NCBI GenBank assembly: GCA_037443425.1 | Contig: JBBIOI010000048.1 | Span: 1 to 23,386, forward strand | Length of the DNA: 23,386 nucleotides | Reading direction: 5' to 3' | Source: JBBIOI01 sp037443425 | GTDB taxonomy: Bacteria > Desulfobacterota > BSN033 > UBA1163 | In this document: positions 1 through 7,216 of the stretch, one piece after another | Numbering within the stretch: the first letter of the stretch is position 1 | Layout: each line of letters begins with the position of its first letter | Program-made: the position numbers and the translations under genes | Notes under the pieces: generated by a model | Database searches by the model: none | What the model was told of the DNA's origin: nothing | Seen by the model: the letters and a program-made list of their open reading frames with translations, nothing else

Positions 1-254
1 AACTGATTAGGATTGATTCTCTTTATCCTCTTTAAGGCCTCGTTGCCATCTATCCCGGGAAGACTGATATCCATAAGAACTAACTCTGGCCTTTCTTCTT
101 CAGCCTTCTTTACACCTTCCTCCCCTGTATGGGCTGTAATTACTTCATAACCTTCAAGCTGAAGAAGTTTTTGAATTATCTCAAGAGTATCCTGAACATC
201 ATCAACGATAAGGATCTTTCCTTTTGGTAGATTATTCACTGATTGCCCTTCCAT
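1..254 (-). CDS. Response regulator receiver-domain protein (partial, runs off left edge)
   Basis: About 84 codons are visible before the window edge. They form the first part of a CheY-like receiver domain: a beta-1 strand ending in the acidic pair IVDD (about residues 17-20) and the phospho-acceptor Asp in LMDISLPG (about residue 62). Any output domain would lie beyond the left edge, so it could be a stand-alone receiver or a full regulator. Two adjacent ATGs exist (257 and 254). AAAGGAGG lies 3 nt from the first and 6 nt from the second, so 254 is preferred. The start sits inside the 3' end of the kinase gene (stop at 232), an overlap of about 23 bp, so the two are co-translated and the kinase is the likely phosphodonor. 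The target of regulation cannot be read here. Confidence 0.9.
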   Translation of the reverse strand, partial: MEGQSVNNLPKGKILIVDDVQDTLEIIQKLLQLEGYEVITAHTGEEGVKKAEEERPELVLMDISLPGIDGNEALKRIKRINPNQ

Positions 255-1788
255 CATGGTCCTCCTTTGATAGAGGGATGGTAAAGTAAAATGAGGAGCC
301 TTCACCCAATTTTGATTCAACCCATATCTTTCCGCCATGTTCTTCGACAAGCCTTTTGGTTATAGTGAGTCCCAGCCCTGTTCCACCATGCTTTCCACCT
401 TCGATCTGGTAATATTCTTCGAATATCTTCTCTATCTCATCATTTGGAATACCTATTCCAGTGTCATGAATCTCATGGAGTATGAAATTATCTTTCTTTC
501 TTGCCACAATTTTAATATGTCCCCCATCTCCAGTAAATTTGAATGCATTTGATAGAAGATTGATGAATATATCATGGATACCATTTCGGTCTGCATAGAC
601 TAAAAGGTCTTCAGGTATATCTATCGAGATAGTGATGTTTTTGTCTACAGGTTTTACCTCATTTATATAACTTCCAATGACTTCAGAGAGAAGAATTGGT
701 TCGGGATAAAGAAAGAAACGCCCTGATTTAATCCTCGAAAGATCAAGCATATGGTCCATTCTTATCTGCATTCGATTTGTATTTCTTTGTATTGTAAGTA
801 AGTATGGCTTTAAATGTTCAGGGACCTTGCCCTCCTTTTCAGACAGGATAAAATCTATATTTGCCTTAATTGCAGTCAGTGGTGTTTTAAGCTCGTGAGA
901 GGCAATACCAATGAATTTCATCCTTGCCTCATCAGCCTCTTTTAATTCACGGTTAACTATTTCGAGTTCCCTTTTTGCATTTTGAAGATTTTCAAGCATA
1001 CGAAGGGTTGAAGTCCTTGCCTGATTGAGCTCTCTTATATTATCGGCAAGCTGGCGAGTCCTTTCTTCCACTTTCTTTTCAAGATTATCCCTTGATTCTT
1101 TAAGTTGAATAATCATTTGGTTAAATGCATGGGCAAGCTCCCCAATCTCGTCCCTTGATCGAATATCTACCAAACGGGCAAGTTCACCACGAGCAACATT
1201 TTCAGTAGCTTCGGCCAATTTGGCAATGGGTTTAAGAATAATCCTTGTAAGGATGAGAGTAAAAAGGATGCCAATACCAAATATACCCAATGTGACAATT
1301 AGGATATCCCTTTTTAAAAGAGAGGCACGGCTATCAAGTTTTTCGAGTGAGAATCCAATCTGAAATGTTCCAAGAAGGGCTCCTTCATCGGATTCTATTT
1401 TTTTTGTAATAATGTGGATAAGTTTTTGTTCCCCTTTGCTACCTTTTGATGCATGGGCCAATCTATTTCCATTCGGGTCAAATATGGTACAGAAAACTAT
1501 ATCCTCATCGATTATCAATCTTTCAACCATCTTCTGTAAGATATCACCTTTCGATACTCCGATAGCATTTTTAATGATGAAATTGAAATTTTCAGATATT
1601 GAATTTCCGTAGGCCTCAAGGTGGTTTCTAAGCAGTGTAATCTCACGTGCTATAAAGAAGTATCCAAATGTTAGCGAACAGATTAGGATTAAAAAGAAGA
1701 TAGCCAAGGTGAATTTAAATGTTAGACTTATCCTTAATTGAGAAAATTTTTTTAAAAGGTTAACTATTCCCATAAGGTTTATTTTCAA
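232..1788 (-). CDS. Membrane sensor histidine kinase (HAMP-HisKA-HATPase)
   Basis: A 518-aa inner-membrane kinase, complete in layout. TM1 spans about residues 25-47, followed by an extracytoplasmic sensor region of about 110 aa that looks Cache/PAS-like (IFDPNGNRLAHAS near 102-114). TM2 is about 162-184, then HAMP (about 185-237), a coiled-coil linker (about 230-290), HisKA with the H-box ASHELKTPL (phospho-His298), and a C-terminal ATPase with N-box N410/N414, G1 DTGIGIP (442-448) and G2 GGTGLGL (468-474). It is a class I kinase with no extra receiver domain. Its TTG start overlaps the ahbD stop (TTGA) with AGGGG five nt upstream; an ATG five codons in (1773) is the alternative but lacks a ribosome site. 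It lies downstream of hemB-ahbD and overlaps the response regulator. The ligand is unknown; a heme or redox cue is only an inference from context. Confidence 0.95.
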   Translation of the reverse strand: MKINLMGIVNLLKKFSQLRISLTFKFTLAIFFLILICSLTFGYFFIAREITLLRNHLEAYGNSISENFNFIIKNAIGVSKGDILQKMVERLIIDEDIVFCTIFDPNGNRLAHASKGSKGEQKLIHIITKKIESDEGALLGTFQIGFSLEKLDSRASLLKRDILIVTLGIFGIGILFTLILTRIILKPIAKLAEATENVARGELARLVDIRSRDEIGELAHAFNQMIIQLKESRDNLEKKVEERTRQLADNIRELNQARTSTLRMLENLQNAKRELEIVNRELKEADEARMKFIGIASHELKTPLTAIKANIDFILSEKEGKVPEHLKPYLLTIQRNTNRMQIRMDHMLDLSRIKSGRFFLYPEPILLSEVIGSYINEVKPVDKNITISIDIPEDLLVYADRNGIHDIFINLLSNAFKFTGDGGHIKIVARKKDNFILHEIHDTGIGIPNDEIEKIFEEYYQIEGGKHGGTGLGLTITKRLVEEHGGKIWVESKLGEGSSFYFTIPLSKEDHDGRAISE

Positions 1789-2858
1789 ATACCCCTGGGT
1801 TCATAGATACAATATGGTTCTTCTTCCATATAGTCACCTGAGATTTCATACGCCCTTGCGCGACAGCCGCCGCAAACCTTTCTAAATTCACATATCCCGC
1901 ATTTTCCTTTATATCCATCAACATCTCTAAGGGTTTGAAAGATTTCTGATTTTTCCCAGATTTCATTAAATGGTCTTTCTTTTACATTACCACAGTCAAG
2001 CTCCAGGTAACCACAGGGCTGGATCTGGCCAGTATTAGAAATAAAGCAAAAAGAGATCCCTCCAAGACACCCCCGCGTCATTGCATCAAGTCCATCTTTA
2101 TTTTGATGGATTGGTCTTCCTTCTTTTGCGCGACGTTGTCTAAATATTCTGTAAAAATGTGGAGCACATGTGGCTTTCAGTTGAAGCGGGACCTTGTCAA
2201 TTTGTTCGTAGAACCAATTCAGCGTCTTTTCGTAATCAAGTGCTGAAATTTCCTGATCCCTAAGTTCTTTTCCTCTTCCTGTTGGTACAAGAAGGAAGAT
2301 ATGATGTGCAGAGGCACCAAGCTTTATTGCGAGATCTAAAATATCAGAGATCAGATGAAGATTATTCTGGGTAATGGTTGTATTGATCTGAAATGAAAGT
2401 CCCTCACTTTTTGCTATCTCAATACCTTTTATTGATTTTTTAAAAGCACCTTCAACCTTTCTAAAGGAGTCATGAGTTTCAGGATTTGGTCCATCAAGGC
2501 TCACACTTATCCTCTGAATCCCTGATTCTTTTAACTTCAAAACGATCTCTCTAGTTAATAGAGTTCCGTTCGTTGCCATAACCATGCGAAACCCCTTATC
2601 AGTTCCATACCTTGCAAGTTCAAAGATATCTGCTCTAAGAAGTGGCTCTCCACCTGTCAGTATTATTACGGGCTTAGAAATAATGGAAATTTCGTCCATA
2701 ACCCTGAAACATTCCTCTTTTGAAAGTTCTCCAGGATATGGTCCAGGTTCTGATGAGGCACGGCAATGCTTACAAGAAAGGTTACAACCACGGGTTAATT
2801 CCCAGGCGATCATCCTTAGGGGAAAATTTTTTAATTTTTGATTTAAATCTCTATTCAT
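1785..2858 (-). CDS. ahbD: Radical SAM/SPASM heme synthase AhbD (Fe-coproporphyrin III decarboxylase)
   Basis: A 357-aa radical SAM enzyme with a C-terminal SPASM-type auxiliary-cluster region. The SAM cluster ligands are C25, C29 and C32 in GCNLSCKHCRA, followed by the SAM-binding TGGEPLL motif (68-74). The C-terminal half has Cys at 231, 264, 271, 282, 289, 320, 323, 329, 332 and 350. The N-terminal wording ELTRGCNLSCKHCRA and the PTGRGKE motif fit AhbD rather than AhbC/NirJ, which have a longer N-terminal lead. AhbD oxidatively decarboxylates the two propionates of Fe-coproporphyrin III to vinyls, the last step of the siroheme-dependent heme pathway. It overlaps the hemB stop by 4 bp (ATGA), which strongly supports a heme role. 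Other SPASM peptide-modifying enzymes are the main alternative and are less likely next to hemB. Confidence 0.88.
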   Translation of the reverse strand: MNRDLNQKLKNFPLRMIAWELTRGCNLSCKHCRASSEPGPYPGELSKEECFRVMDEISIISKPVIILTGGEPLLRADIFELARYGTDKGFRMVMATNGTLLTREIVLKLKESGIQRISVSLDGPNPETHDSFRKVEGAFKKSIKGIEIAKSEGLSFQINTTITQNNLHLISDILDLAIKLGASAHHIFLLVPTGRGKELRDQEISALDYEKTLNWFYEQIDKVPLQLKATCAPHFYRIFRQRRAKEGRPIHQNKDGLDAMTRGCLGGISFCFISNTGQIQPCGYLELDCGNVKERPFNEIWEKSEIFQTLRDVDGYKGKCGICEFRKVCGGCRARAYEISGDYMEEEPYCIYEPRGI

Positions 2859-3823
2859 AATCTTTTTGCAGCTTCTTTTGCAAAATAAGTAATTATAAAA
2901 TCGGCTCCTGCCCTTTTTATAGATATTAATGATTCCATCATCACCTGCTCACCATCTATCCAGTCAAGATTCGAGGCAGCCTTTATCATTGCGTACTCTC
3001 CACTGACATTGTATGCTGAAACAGGTATGTTAAAGGTCTTTTTAACCCTGTAGATAATATCTAAGTATGGCAAGGCAGGTTTGACCATAATTATGTCTGC
3101 ACCCTCTTCTATATCAAGCCTTACTTCCCTTAGGGCCTCCTGGGCATTTGCTGGATCCATCTGATATGATTTCCTGTCGCCAAATTGAGGCTTGGACTCA
3201 GCAGCTACCCTGAATGGACCGTAGAAACTCGATGCAAACTTCGCAGCATAGGACATGATGGGGATATCGTGGTAATTGTTTTCATCAAGGATCTTTCGAA
3301 TCGCCCCAATCCTTCCATCCATCATATCAGACGGAGCAACCATATCTGCACCTGATCGAACATGGGAAAGTGCTTGACGTGATAGTAGCTCAAGGGTTTC
3401 ATCATTTAAAATAACCCCATCCTTCACAATCCCACAATGGCCATGGCTAGTATATTCACAAAGGCATACATCTGTTATAACAAGTATTCCATCAACCCTC
3501 TCTTTTATTTCCCTTATTGCCCTTTGAATAATCCCGTTATCTGAATATGCCTCAGATCCCATTTCATCCTTATTTTCAGGGATACCAAAAAGTATTACAC
3601 CAAGTAAACCCAGGGACTTCGCCTCTTTTACTTCGTCTATAAGTAAATCTATAGATAATTGAAAATGCCCTGGCATTGAGGAGATGGGCTGTTTTATAGA
3701 TTTTCCTGGTCTTACAAAAAGAGGCAGGATTAGATCATCAGGTTCAAGAGATGTCTCTCGTATCAATTTCCGGAATAGTTCATTCTTCCTTAGTCTTCTG
3801 GGTCTATAATGTGGAAACCTCAT
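2855..3823 (-). CDS. hemB: Porphobilinogen synthase (delta-aminolevulinic acid dehydratase)
   Basis: A 322-aa cytoplasmic enzyme of normal family length that condenses two 5-aminolevulinate molecules to porphobilinogen. The two Schiff-base lysines are K195 (SYAAKFAS) and K248 (MVKPALPYLD). The three-Cys zinc site is intact: C120, C122 and C130 in DVCLCEYTSHGHC, marking a zinc-dependent type rather than the Asp-rich magnesium type. The ATG has AAGGAG six nt upstream. It is the first gene of a minus-strand operon: its TGA overlaps the ahbD ATG (ATGA), then come kinase and response regulator. It opens away from the YajG-like lipoprotein across a 132-bp AT-rich gap. The remaining early hem genes (hemA, hemC, hemD) are in a second operon about 5 kb away in the same orientation. 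Confidence 0.98.
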   Translation of the reverse strand: MRFPHYRPRRLRKNELFRKLIRETSLEPDDLILPLFVRPGKSIKQPISSMPGHFQLSIDLLIDEVKEAKSLGLLGVILFGIPENKDEMGSEAYSDNGIIQRAIREIKERVDGILVITDVCLCEYTSHGHCGIVKDGVILNDETLELLSRQALSHVRSGADMVAPSDMMDGRIGAIRKILDENNYHDIPIMSYAAKFASSFYGPFRVAAESKPQFGDRKSYQMDPANAQEALREVRLDIEEGADIIMVKPALPYLDIIYRVKKTFNIPVSAYNVSGEYAMIKAASNLDWIDGEQVMMESLISIKRAGADFIITYFAKEAAKRL

Positions 3824-3955
3824 TTTAGCTCCTTTTTATCAATGATTTATAATATTTCTAAAATATTTCACCCCAAATGTCTATAAAAGATTTATTGTTG
3901 AATTTAATAAAAATATGATAATATTTTTTAAGATTAATTTAGGGAGGCAAGCGAG
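3824..3955. promoter_or_regulatory. Divergent intergenic region, candidate promoters for hemB and the YajG-like lipoprotein
   Basis: This 132-bp, very AT-rich gap separates divergent genes and must hold both starts of transcription. For hemB (minus strand) a weak candidate is TAGACA (3878-3883) and TAGAAA (3855-3860) with a 17-bp spacer. For the plus-strand gene TATGAT (3914-3919) is a good -10, with a poor -35 (TTTATT, 3891-3896) 17 bp upstream. The AT bias makes such matches easy to find, so these are suggestions only. No operator palindrome stands out. Confidence 0.35.
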
Positions 3956-4567
3956 ATGATTAGATATCGAAGATTTTTGATTATCTCAATGGTTATCTTT
4001 TTAATTGGCTGTGCAAAGATTGGAACTTACAGTATTTATATTCGATACCAATCACCAAAGAAGTTTATTAATCTACAAGAAAAGATAGGCTTGAGAGTTG
4101 CGATCGCACCTTTAAACGATGAAAGGCCTGATACACTTTATATTGGCAAGTACACACCGCCACAAGGAGTATCGAGCTATTTTAAAAGCGAACCCTTTCC
4201 CCTGGAGAAGGCCATTATTGATTCACTATCAAAAGTTCTCTCTCAGAATGGTATTAAGACAATACCAATTTCTTACTGGGATAGGAGGCCTGAATCCCTT
4301 AAAACAATAGATTCGGATTCGGTTTTAATGATGGATGTAAAGAGATTTTGGACCGAGGGTAAAAGATCTATGTTTCGAACAGAATTTAAAACTTCCATAC
4401 ATTTAATTATTCATTTAGGAGTTAAAAAAGAGGGGAAGGTATTTAGTAGGAACATATTTGTGGAGAAGGAGGAAAGTTTCTGGAGATTTGATCCTGAAAA
4501 GATTGAGGAATCATATGGTAAATTGTTGAGTGAAATTTTCGATTCATTTTTCTCTAATCCATATTAA
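3956..4567 (+). CDS. Putative YajG-like outer-membrane lipoprotein
   Basis: A 203-aa predicted lipoprotein. A basic start (MIRYRR), a hydrophobic stretch and the lipobox LIGC give an acylated Cys19. The mature part begins with a beta-strand and VAIAPLNDERPD (about 49-60), then IGKY and a region with regular alpha/beta alternation (DSLSKVLSQNGI, DSVLMMDVKRFW). This resembles the YajG family, where a short N-terminal strand, a conserved D/ER element and an IG(x)Y turn precede a helix that builds a cell-surface or periplasmic fold; I assign it by that pattern only. AGGGAGG lies 8 nt before the ATG. It ends 32 bp before pyruvate kinase with no visible terminator, so the two are probably co-transcribed though functionally unrelated. 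Molecular function is unknown. Confidence 0.75.
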   Translation: MIRYRRFLIISMVIFLIGCAKIGTYSIYIRYQSPKKFINLQEKIGLRVAIAPLNDERPDTLYIGKYTPPQGVSSYFKSEPFPLEKAIIDSLSKVLSQNGIKTIPISYWDRRPESLKTIDSDSVLMMDVKRFWTEGKRSMFRTEFKTSIHLIIHLGVKKEGKVFSRNIFVEKEESFWRFDPEKIEESYGKLLSEIFDSFFSNPY

Positions 4568-4599
4568 ATTTATATTTATTAAGCCAAAAGGATGCTAAG

Positions 4600-6024
4600 A
4601 TGAAGAAAAAGATTAGAAAGACGAAGATTGTCTGTACGATTGGACCATCAAGTGAATCAAAGGAAACGATAGAGGAGATGGTAAAGGCCGGAATGGATGT
4701 TGCGAGGCTTAACTTTTCTCATGGAACATATGAAGAACATATGAGAAAGGTTAAGACGATCCGTGAGATTTCAGACCGCTTAGGCAGGTATATAACAATT
4801 CTTCAAGATTTATCAGGACCCAAGATCCGTATAGGAATAGTAAAAGAAGGTGGCATAGAGTTGAAAAAGGGTGAGATATTTATACTTACAAATCGAGAAA
4901 GGATTGGTGACGAAAAAGGTGTTTCTGTAAATTATCCTTCTTTACCCCAGGAAGTAAAAAAGGGTGATAGAATCCTTCTCTCTGATGGAACAATTGAGCT
5001 AACGGTTCTCGAGAAAAGCGAGAGTGATATTAAATGTATAGTGGTGATGGGAGGATTTTTAACTTCACATAAAGGGATAAATGTACCAGAGGGGACAATC
5101 CTTGCTTCCTCTTTCACTGAGAAGGATGCCAAGGATCTTCTTTTTGGCATAAAGATTGGTGTTGATATGGTAAGTCTGTCGTATGTAAAAAGGGCCTCCG
5201 ATATAAAAAAGGTAAAAGATTTTTTAAAGGCAGAAAATACAAATATCCCAATAATTGCAAAGATAGAAAGAAAGGAGGCCCTTGAAAATATTGACGAGAT
5301 CTTATCTGTATCCGATGGGATTATGGTTGCAAGAGGTGACCTTGGAGTTGAAACTCCCCTTGAAAAGGTTCCAAATGTCCAGAAGATGCTTATAAAAAAG
5401 GCTAATATCTTAGGGAAACCCGTAATTACTGCAACTCAGATGTTAAGATCAATGGTCGAAAATATACAACCAACAAGGGCAGAGGTTACCGATGTAGTAA
5501 ACGCTATCTATGATGGAACAGATGCAGTTATGCTTTCTGAAGAGACAGCGAGTGGGAAGTTTCCGGTAGAGGCTGTTAAAATGATGGATAAGATTGCCCT
5601 TGCCTGTGAGGAGGAATTTCCTCATGAAAAATTTCTTTCAAGAGAGGTAGATAGTAAAACTAATCTTCCTCAGGCGATAAGCCATGTCGCATCCCTTTTA
5701 GCAAGAGAGGTTGAGGCCTCTGCTATTGTGACACCAACAGAATCTGGGAGTACTTCACGATGGGTTTCAAGGCTGAGACCAGCTCAACCTATCATTGCCT
5801 TAAGCAGACATCTTTCAACAGTAAGAAGTCTAAATCTCTGCTGGGGTGTGCTTCCAGTTCTTGTTGAAGACTGGAAGGACACGGATGATATGCTTGAAAA
5901 GGCAAGATGGTTACCGAAACAGATTGGTTTAGCATCAAAGGGAGATAGGATTGTTATAATTGCTGGAGTTCCAATAAGCATTCCTGGGACAACAAATCTT
6001 ATAAAAGTAGAGACTATTGATTAA
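4600..6024 (+). CDS. pyk: Pyruvate kinase
   Basis: A 474-aa glycolytic enzyme that transfers phosphate from phosphoenolpyruvate to ADP. The (beta/alpha)8 A domain carries R36 (ARLNFSHG), the catalytic K221 and metal ligand E223 (IAKIER), D247 (ARGDLG) and T279 (TATQML). The lid B domain lies at about 72-170 and the C domain from about 345. The C-terminal phosphotransferase (PEP-utiliser) extension found in some Firmicute enzymes is absent. At the monovalent-cation site the sequence is DLSGPKIR: Lys75 stands where potassium-dependent enzymes have Glu (rabbit muscle E117), with Leu instead of Thr four residues before it, so a potassium-independent enzyme is expected. AAAAGGA lies 7 nt before the ATG. 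Its TAA and the stop of the convergent Slp gene lie 4 bp apart inside the palindrome ATTAAG-GT-CTTAAT (6020-6033). Confidence 0.98.
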   Translation: MKKKIRKTKIVCTIGPSSESKETIEEMVKAGMDVARLNFSHGTYEEHMRKVKTIREISDRLGRYITILQDLSGPKIRIGIVKEGGIELKKGEIFILTNRERIGDEKGVSVNYPSLPQEVKKGDRILLSDGTIELTVLEKSESDIKCIVVMGGFLTSHKGINVPEGTILASSFTEKDAKDLLFGIKIGVDMVSLSYVKRASDIKKVKDFLKAENTNIPIIAKIERKEALENIDEILSVSDGIMVARGDLGVETPLEKVPNVQKMLIKKANILGKPVITATQMLRSMVENIQPTRAEVTDVVNAIYDGTDAVMLSEETASGKFPVEAVKMMDKIALACEEEFPHEKFLSREVDSKTNLPQAISHVASLLAREVEASAIVTPTESGSTSRWVSRLRPAQPIIALSRHLSTVRSLNLCWGVLPVLVEDWKDTDDMLEKARWLPKQIGLASKGDRIVIIAGVPISIPGTTNLIKVETID

Positions 6025-6028
6025 GGTC

Positions 6029-6568
6029 TTAATGACGATAGTGGTAATAAATGCCAAACCTCCACCACCATCTCGGATAGTACCACCATGGTTCATAATA
6101 ATAATAAGGATAAGGATAATAATAGTATTCAGGCCAGAGATATATCTGTTTTGCTGAAATGAGTGGATATCTGTAATCCATTTCTCCAAGCGGTTTTATC
6201 CTCTGACCAATAATTTCACCAGCAACAGTTATCCTTCTTCCTCTCCTGTATTGATACGGATCTAAGTATCTTAAATCATGGACGATAAATCTGCCTTCAG
6301 AGATATCTGTTAGTTTAGGCTCCCCTCTTGAAGTTAAAGGTCTTTGAAAGACTTCGATTTCAGAGGTTCCATCTTTAAGGACAATGGTTTCAATAATCTC
6401 TCCACCCCAGATAACATTTTTACCTTTATAAAACTCTGGATTTTTAATAACCTGTTCAAATGTAATAGAAGGGTCTGTGGTCTTTCTCAGATCCTTTGAG
6501 ATTACATGGGCGCATCCATAAACCATCAATAGTAAAATTAAAAGAAGGTATTTATAGGATGAATGCAT
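6029..6568 (-). CDS. Slp-family outer-membrane lipoprotein with aromatic-rich tail
   Basis: A 179-aa lipoprotein. The signal sequence ends in the lipobox VYGC, giving acylated Cys19. The body matches the Slp (starvation-inducible outer-membrane lipoprotein) pattern: FEQVIKNPEFYKGKNVIWGG (37-56), a lone EVFQRPL, GEP, GRF, LDPYQYRRGRRITVAGEI, and a closing GE..YRYPLISAKQIYLW block. After about residue 145 comes a low-complexity tail of Tyr, Trp, Pro and Arg with runs of tyrosine, not part of the usual family core. Slp proteins are outer-membrane anchored and of unknown biochemical function. The gene lies 18 bp behind the WXXGXW protein gene, with AAAGG about 8 nt before the ATG, so they form a two-gene envelope operon. 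The 3' end abuts the pyk stop. Confidence 0.88.
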   Translation of the reverse strand: MHSSYKYLLLILLLMVYGCAHVISKDLRKTTDPSITFEQVIKNPEFYKGKNVIWGGEIIETIVLKDGTSEIEVFQRPLTSRGEPKLTDISEGRFIVHDLRYLDPYQYRRGRRITVAGEIIGQRIKPLGEMDYRYPLISAKQIYLWPEYYYYPYPYYYYEPWWYYPRWWWRFGIYYHYRH

Positions 6569-6586
6569 CTTTAGAACCTTTCCAAT

Positions 6587-6898
6587 TTATGGATCACATC
6601 GCCAGTAGCCTGGAACCCAGATCTTTTCCCATCCATAAGGAGTCCATCTCTCTTCCCAGTGTCCAGGCACCCAGACACGATTTGAACACCGATAAAAATA
6701 ATCAGGTTCATAATATATAGGTGGCGGAGGAGGATAGTAATATACTGGAGGACCGATAATAATAGGTGGTGGAGCAAAAACAATTCCAAATCTAAGATAA
6801 CTATGTGGATGCCTATGCCAGGCAAATGCCTCTCCATTTAGTAAAATAGTTGATAGTAGTATTAAGCATAAAAGTATGTACATTATATATTTTTTCAT
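6587..6898 (-). CDS. Small secreted protein with two WXXGXW repeats
   Basis: A 103-aa exported protein. An N-terminal hydrophobic stretch (about 5-20) is followed by a likely signal peptidase I site after AFA (about 25). The mature part opens with a His-rich WHRHPHSY, then a Pro/Tyr-rich stretch (APPPIIIGPP, YYYPPPPP), and ends with two copies of the WXXGXW repeat, WVPGHW and WVPGYW, 12 residues apart. Proteins of this YXW/WXXGXW repeat type are small envelope proteins of unknown function. A lone Cys at 71 and one near the C-terminus (CDP) could form a disulfide. TTGGAGG lies about 10 nt before the ATG, behind a good promoter. It is the first gene of a pair with the Slp lipoprotein, whose aromatic tail has similar composition; a joint surface role is an inference. 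Confidence 0.82.
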   Translation of the reverse strand: MKKYIMYILLCLILLSTILLNGEAFAWHRHPHSYLRFGIVFAPPPIIIGPPVYYYPPPPPIYYEPDYFYRCSNRVWVPGHWEERWTPYGWEKIWVPGYWRCDP

Positions 6899-6921
6899 AG
6901 ACTTTTTACCTCCAATTTAAT

Positions 6922-6948
6922 ATTTTATCACATTTTCTTTTTTGTCAA
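6922..6948 (-). promoter_or_regulatory. Candidate promoter for the WXXGXW/Slp pair
   Basis: Read on the minus strand: a perfect -35 TTGACA (6943-6948), a 15-bp spacer and the -10 TAAAAT (6922-6927), preceded by TG one base upstream (TGATAAAAT, an extended -10). The short spacer is compensated by the extended -10. The start of transcription would fall near 6915, just ahead of the ribosome site GGAGG at about 6908-6912. The -35 shares bases with the outer arm of the palindrome at 6946-7021. Confidence 0.55.
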
Positions 6949-7021
6949 TACCCCTTCGGGCCTTCGGCTTCGTAGGGTAAGCCCTTGTGGCTTGCCTCCC
7001 CTTATCTTAAGGGAGGTATTG
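6946..7021. repeat. Compound palindromic element in divergent intergenic region
   Basis: Outer arms CAATACC (6946-6952) and GGTATTG (7015-7021) are perfect inverted repeats enclosing two further imperfect hairpins: GGTAAGCCC/TGGCTTGCC around a TTG loop (about 6976-6997) and CCTCCC/GGGAGG with paired TTA/TAA (about 6995-7016). A short CTTCGG/CTTCG motif lies just inside the left arm. This is a GC-rich island in an AT-rich gap. It lies upstream of both flanking genes, so it is not a terminator. It looks like a small non-coding mobile or REP-like element; a regulatory RNA structure is possible but less likely. Confidence 0.5.
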
Positions 7022-7146
7022 AGGTGTTAACTACTTCAAGACTTTTTCAGAAACCTTAAACCACCAACACTTCGCTCCTTCTCCTGGTTTGAAAATACCC
7101 CAGAAAGAGGGACCCAAAAGTGATAGACGGTGAGAGTATAAGAGTA

Positions 7147-7174
7147 TTGAAATATTATTCTATTAGGCTATAAT
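7147..7174 (+). promoter_or_regulatory. Promoter of the LysM gene
   Basis: TTGAAA (7147-7152) and a perfect TATAAT (7169-7174) are separated by 16 bp, a strong sigma-70 type match. Transcription would begin near 7181, leaving a leader of about 36 nt that contains AAAGGAG 8 nt before the ATG at 7217. Confidence 0.7.
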
Positions 7175-7216
7175 TTGTGAAATTTAAAGAAAAAACTTTG
7201 GAAAGGAGAAACACTG

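Larger units (their letters stand above)
6899..7216. other. 318-bp divergent intergenic region
   Basis: From left to right it holds the promoter of the WXXGXW/Slp pair, the compound palindrome at 6946-7021, and a stretch at 7022-7146 with no gene and no clear structure. The latter includes AAGACTTTTTCAGA (7038-7051), which recurs inverted at 16937-16950. The promoter of the LysM gene follows at 7147-7174. Short reading frames across it do not resemble proteins. Confidence 0.7.

Noticed and set aside
1785..2858. AhbC/NirJ or a peptide-modifying SPASM maturase
   Set aside because: The short N-terminus, the TRGCNLSCKHCRA wording and the coupling to hemB favour AhbD. No precursor peptide gene is adjacent.
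5935..6189. Minus-strand 84-codon frame across the pyk/Slp junction
   Set aside because: It spans the ends of two well-supported genes in a different frame and resembles no protein.
6587..6837. Alternative minus- and plus-strand frames overlapping the WXXGXW gene
   Set aside because: They are out of frame with the gene that has the signal peptide, ribosome site and repeats. They are low-complexity shadows.
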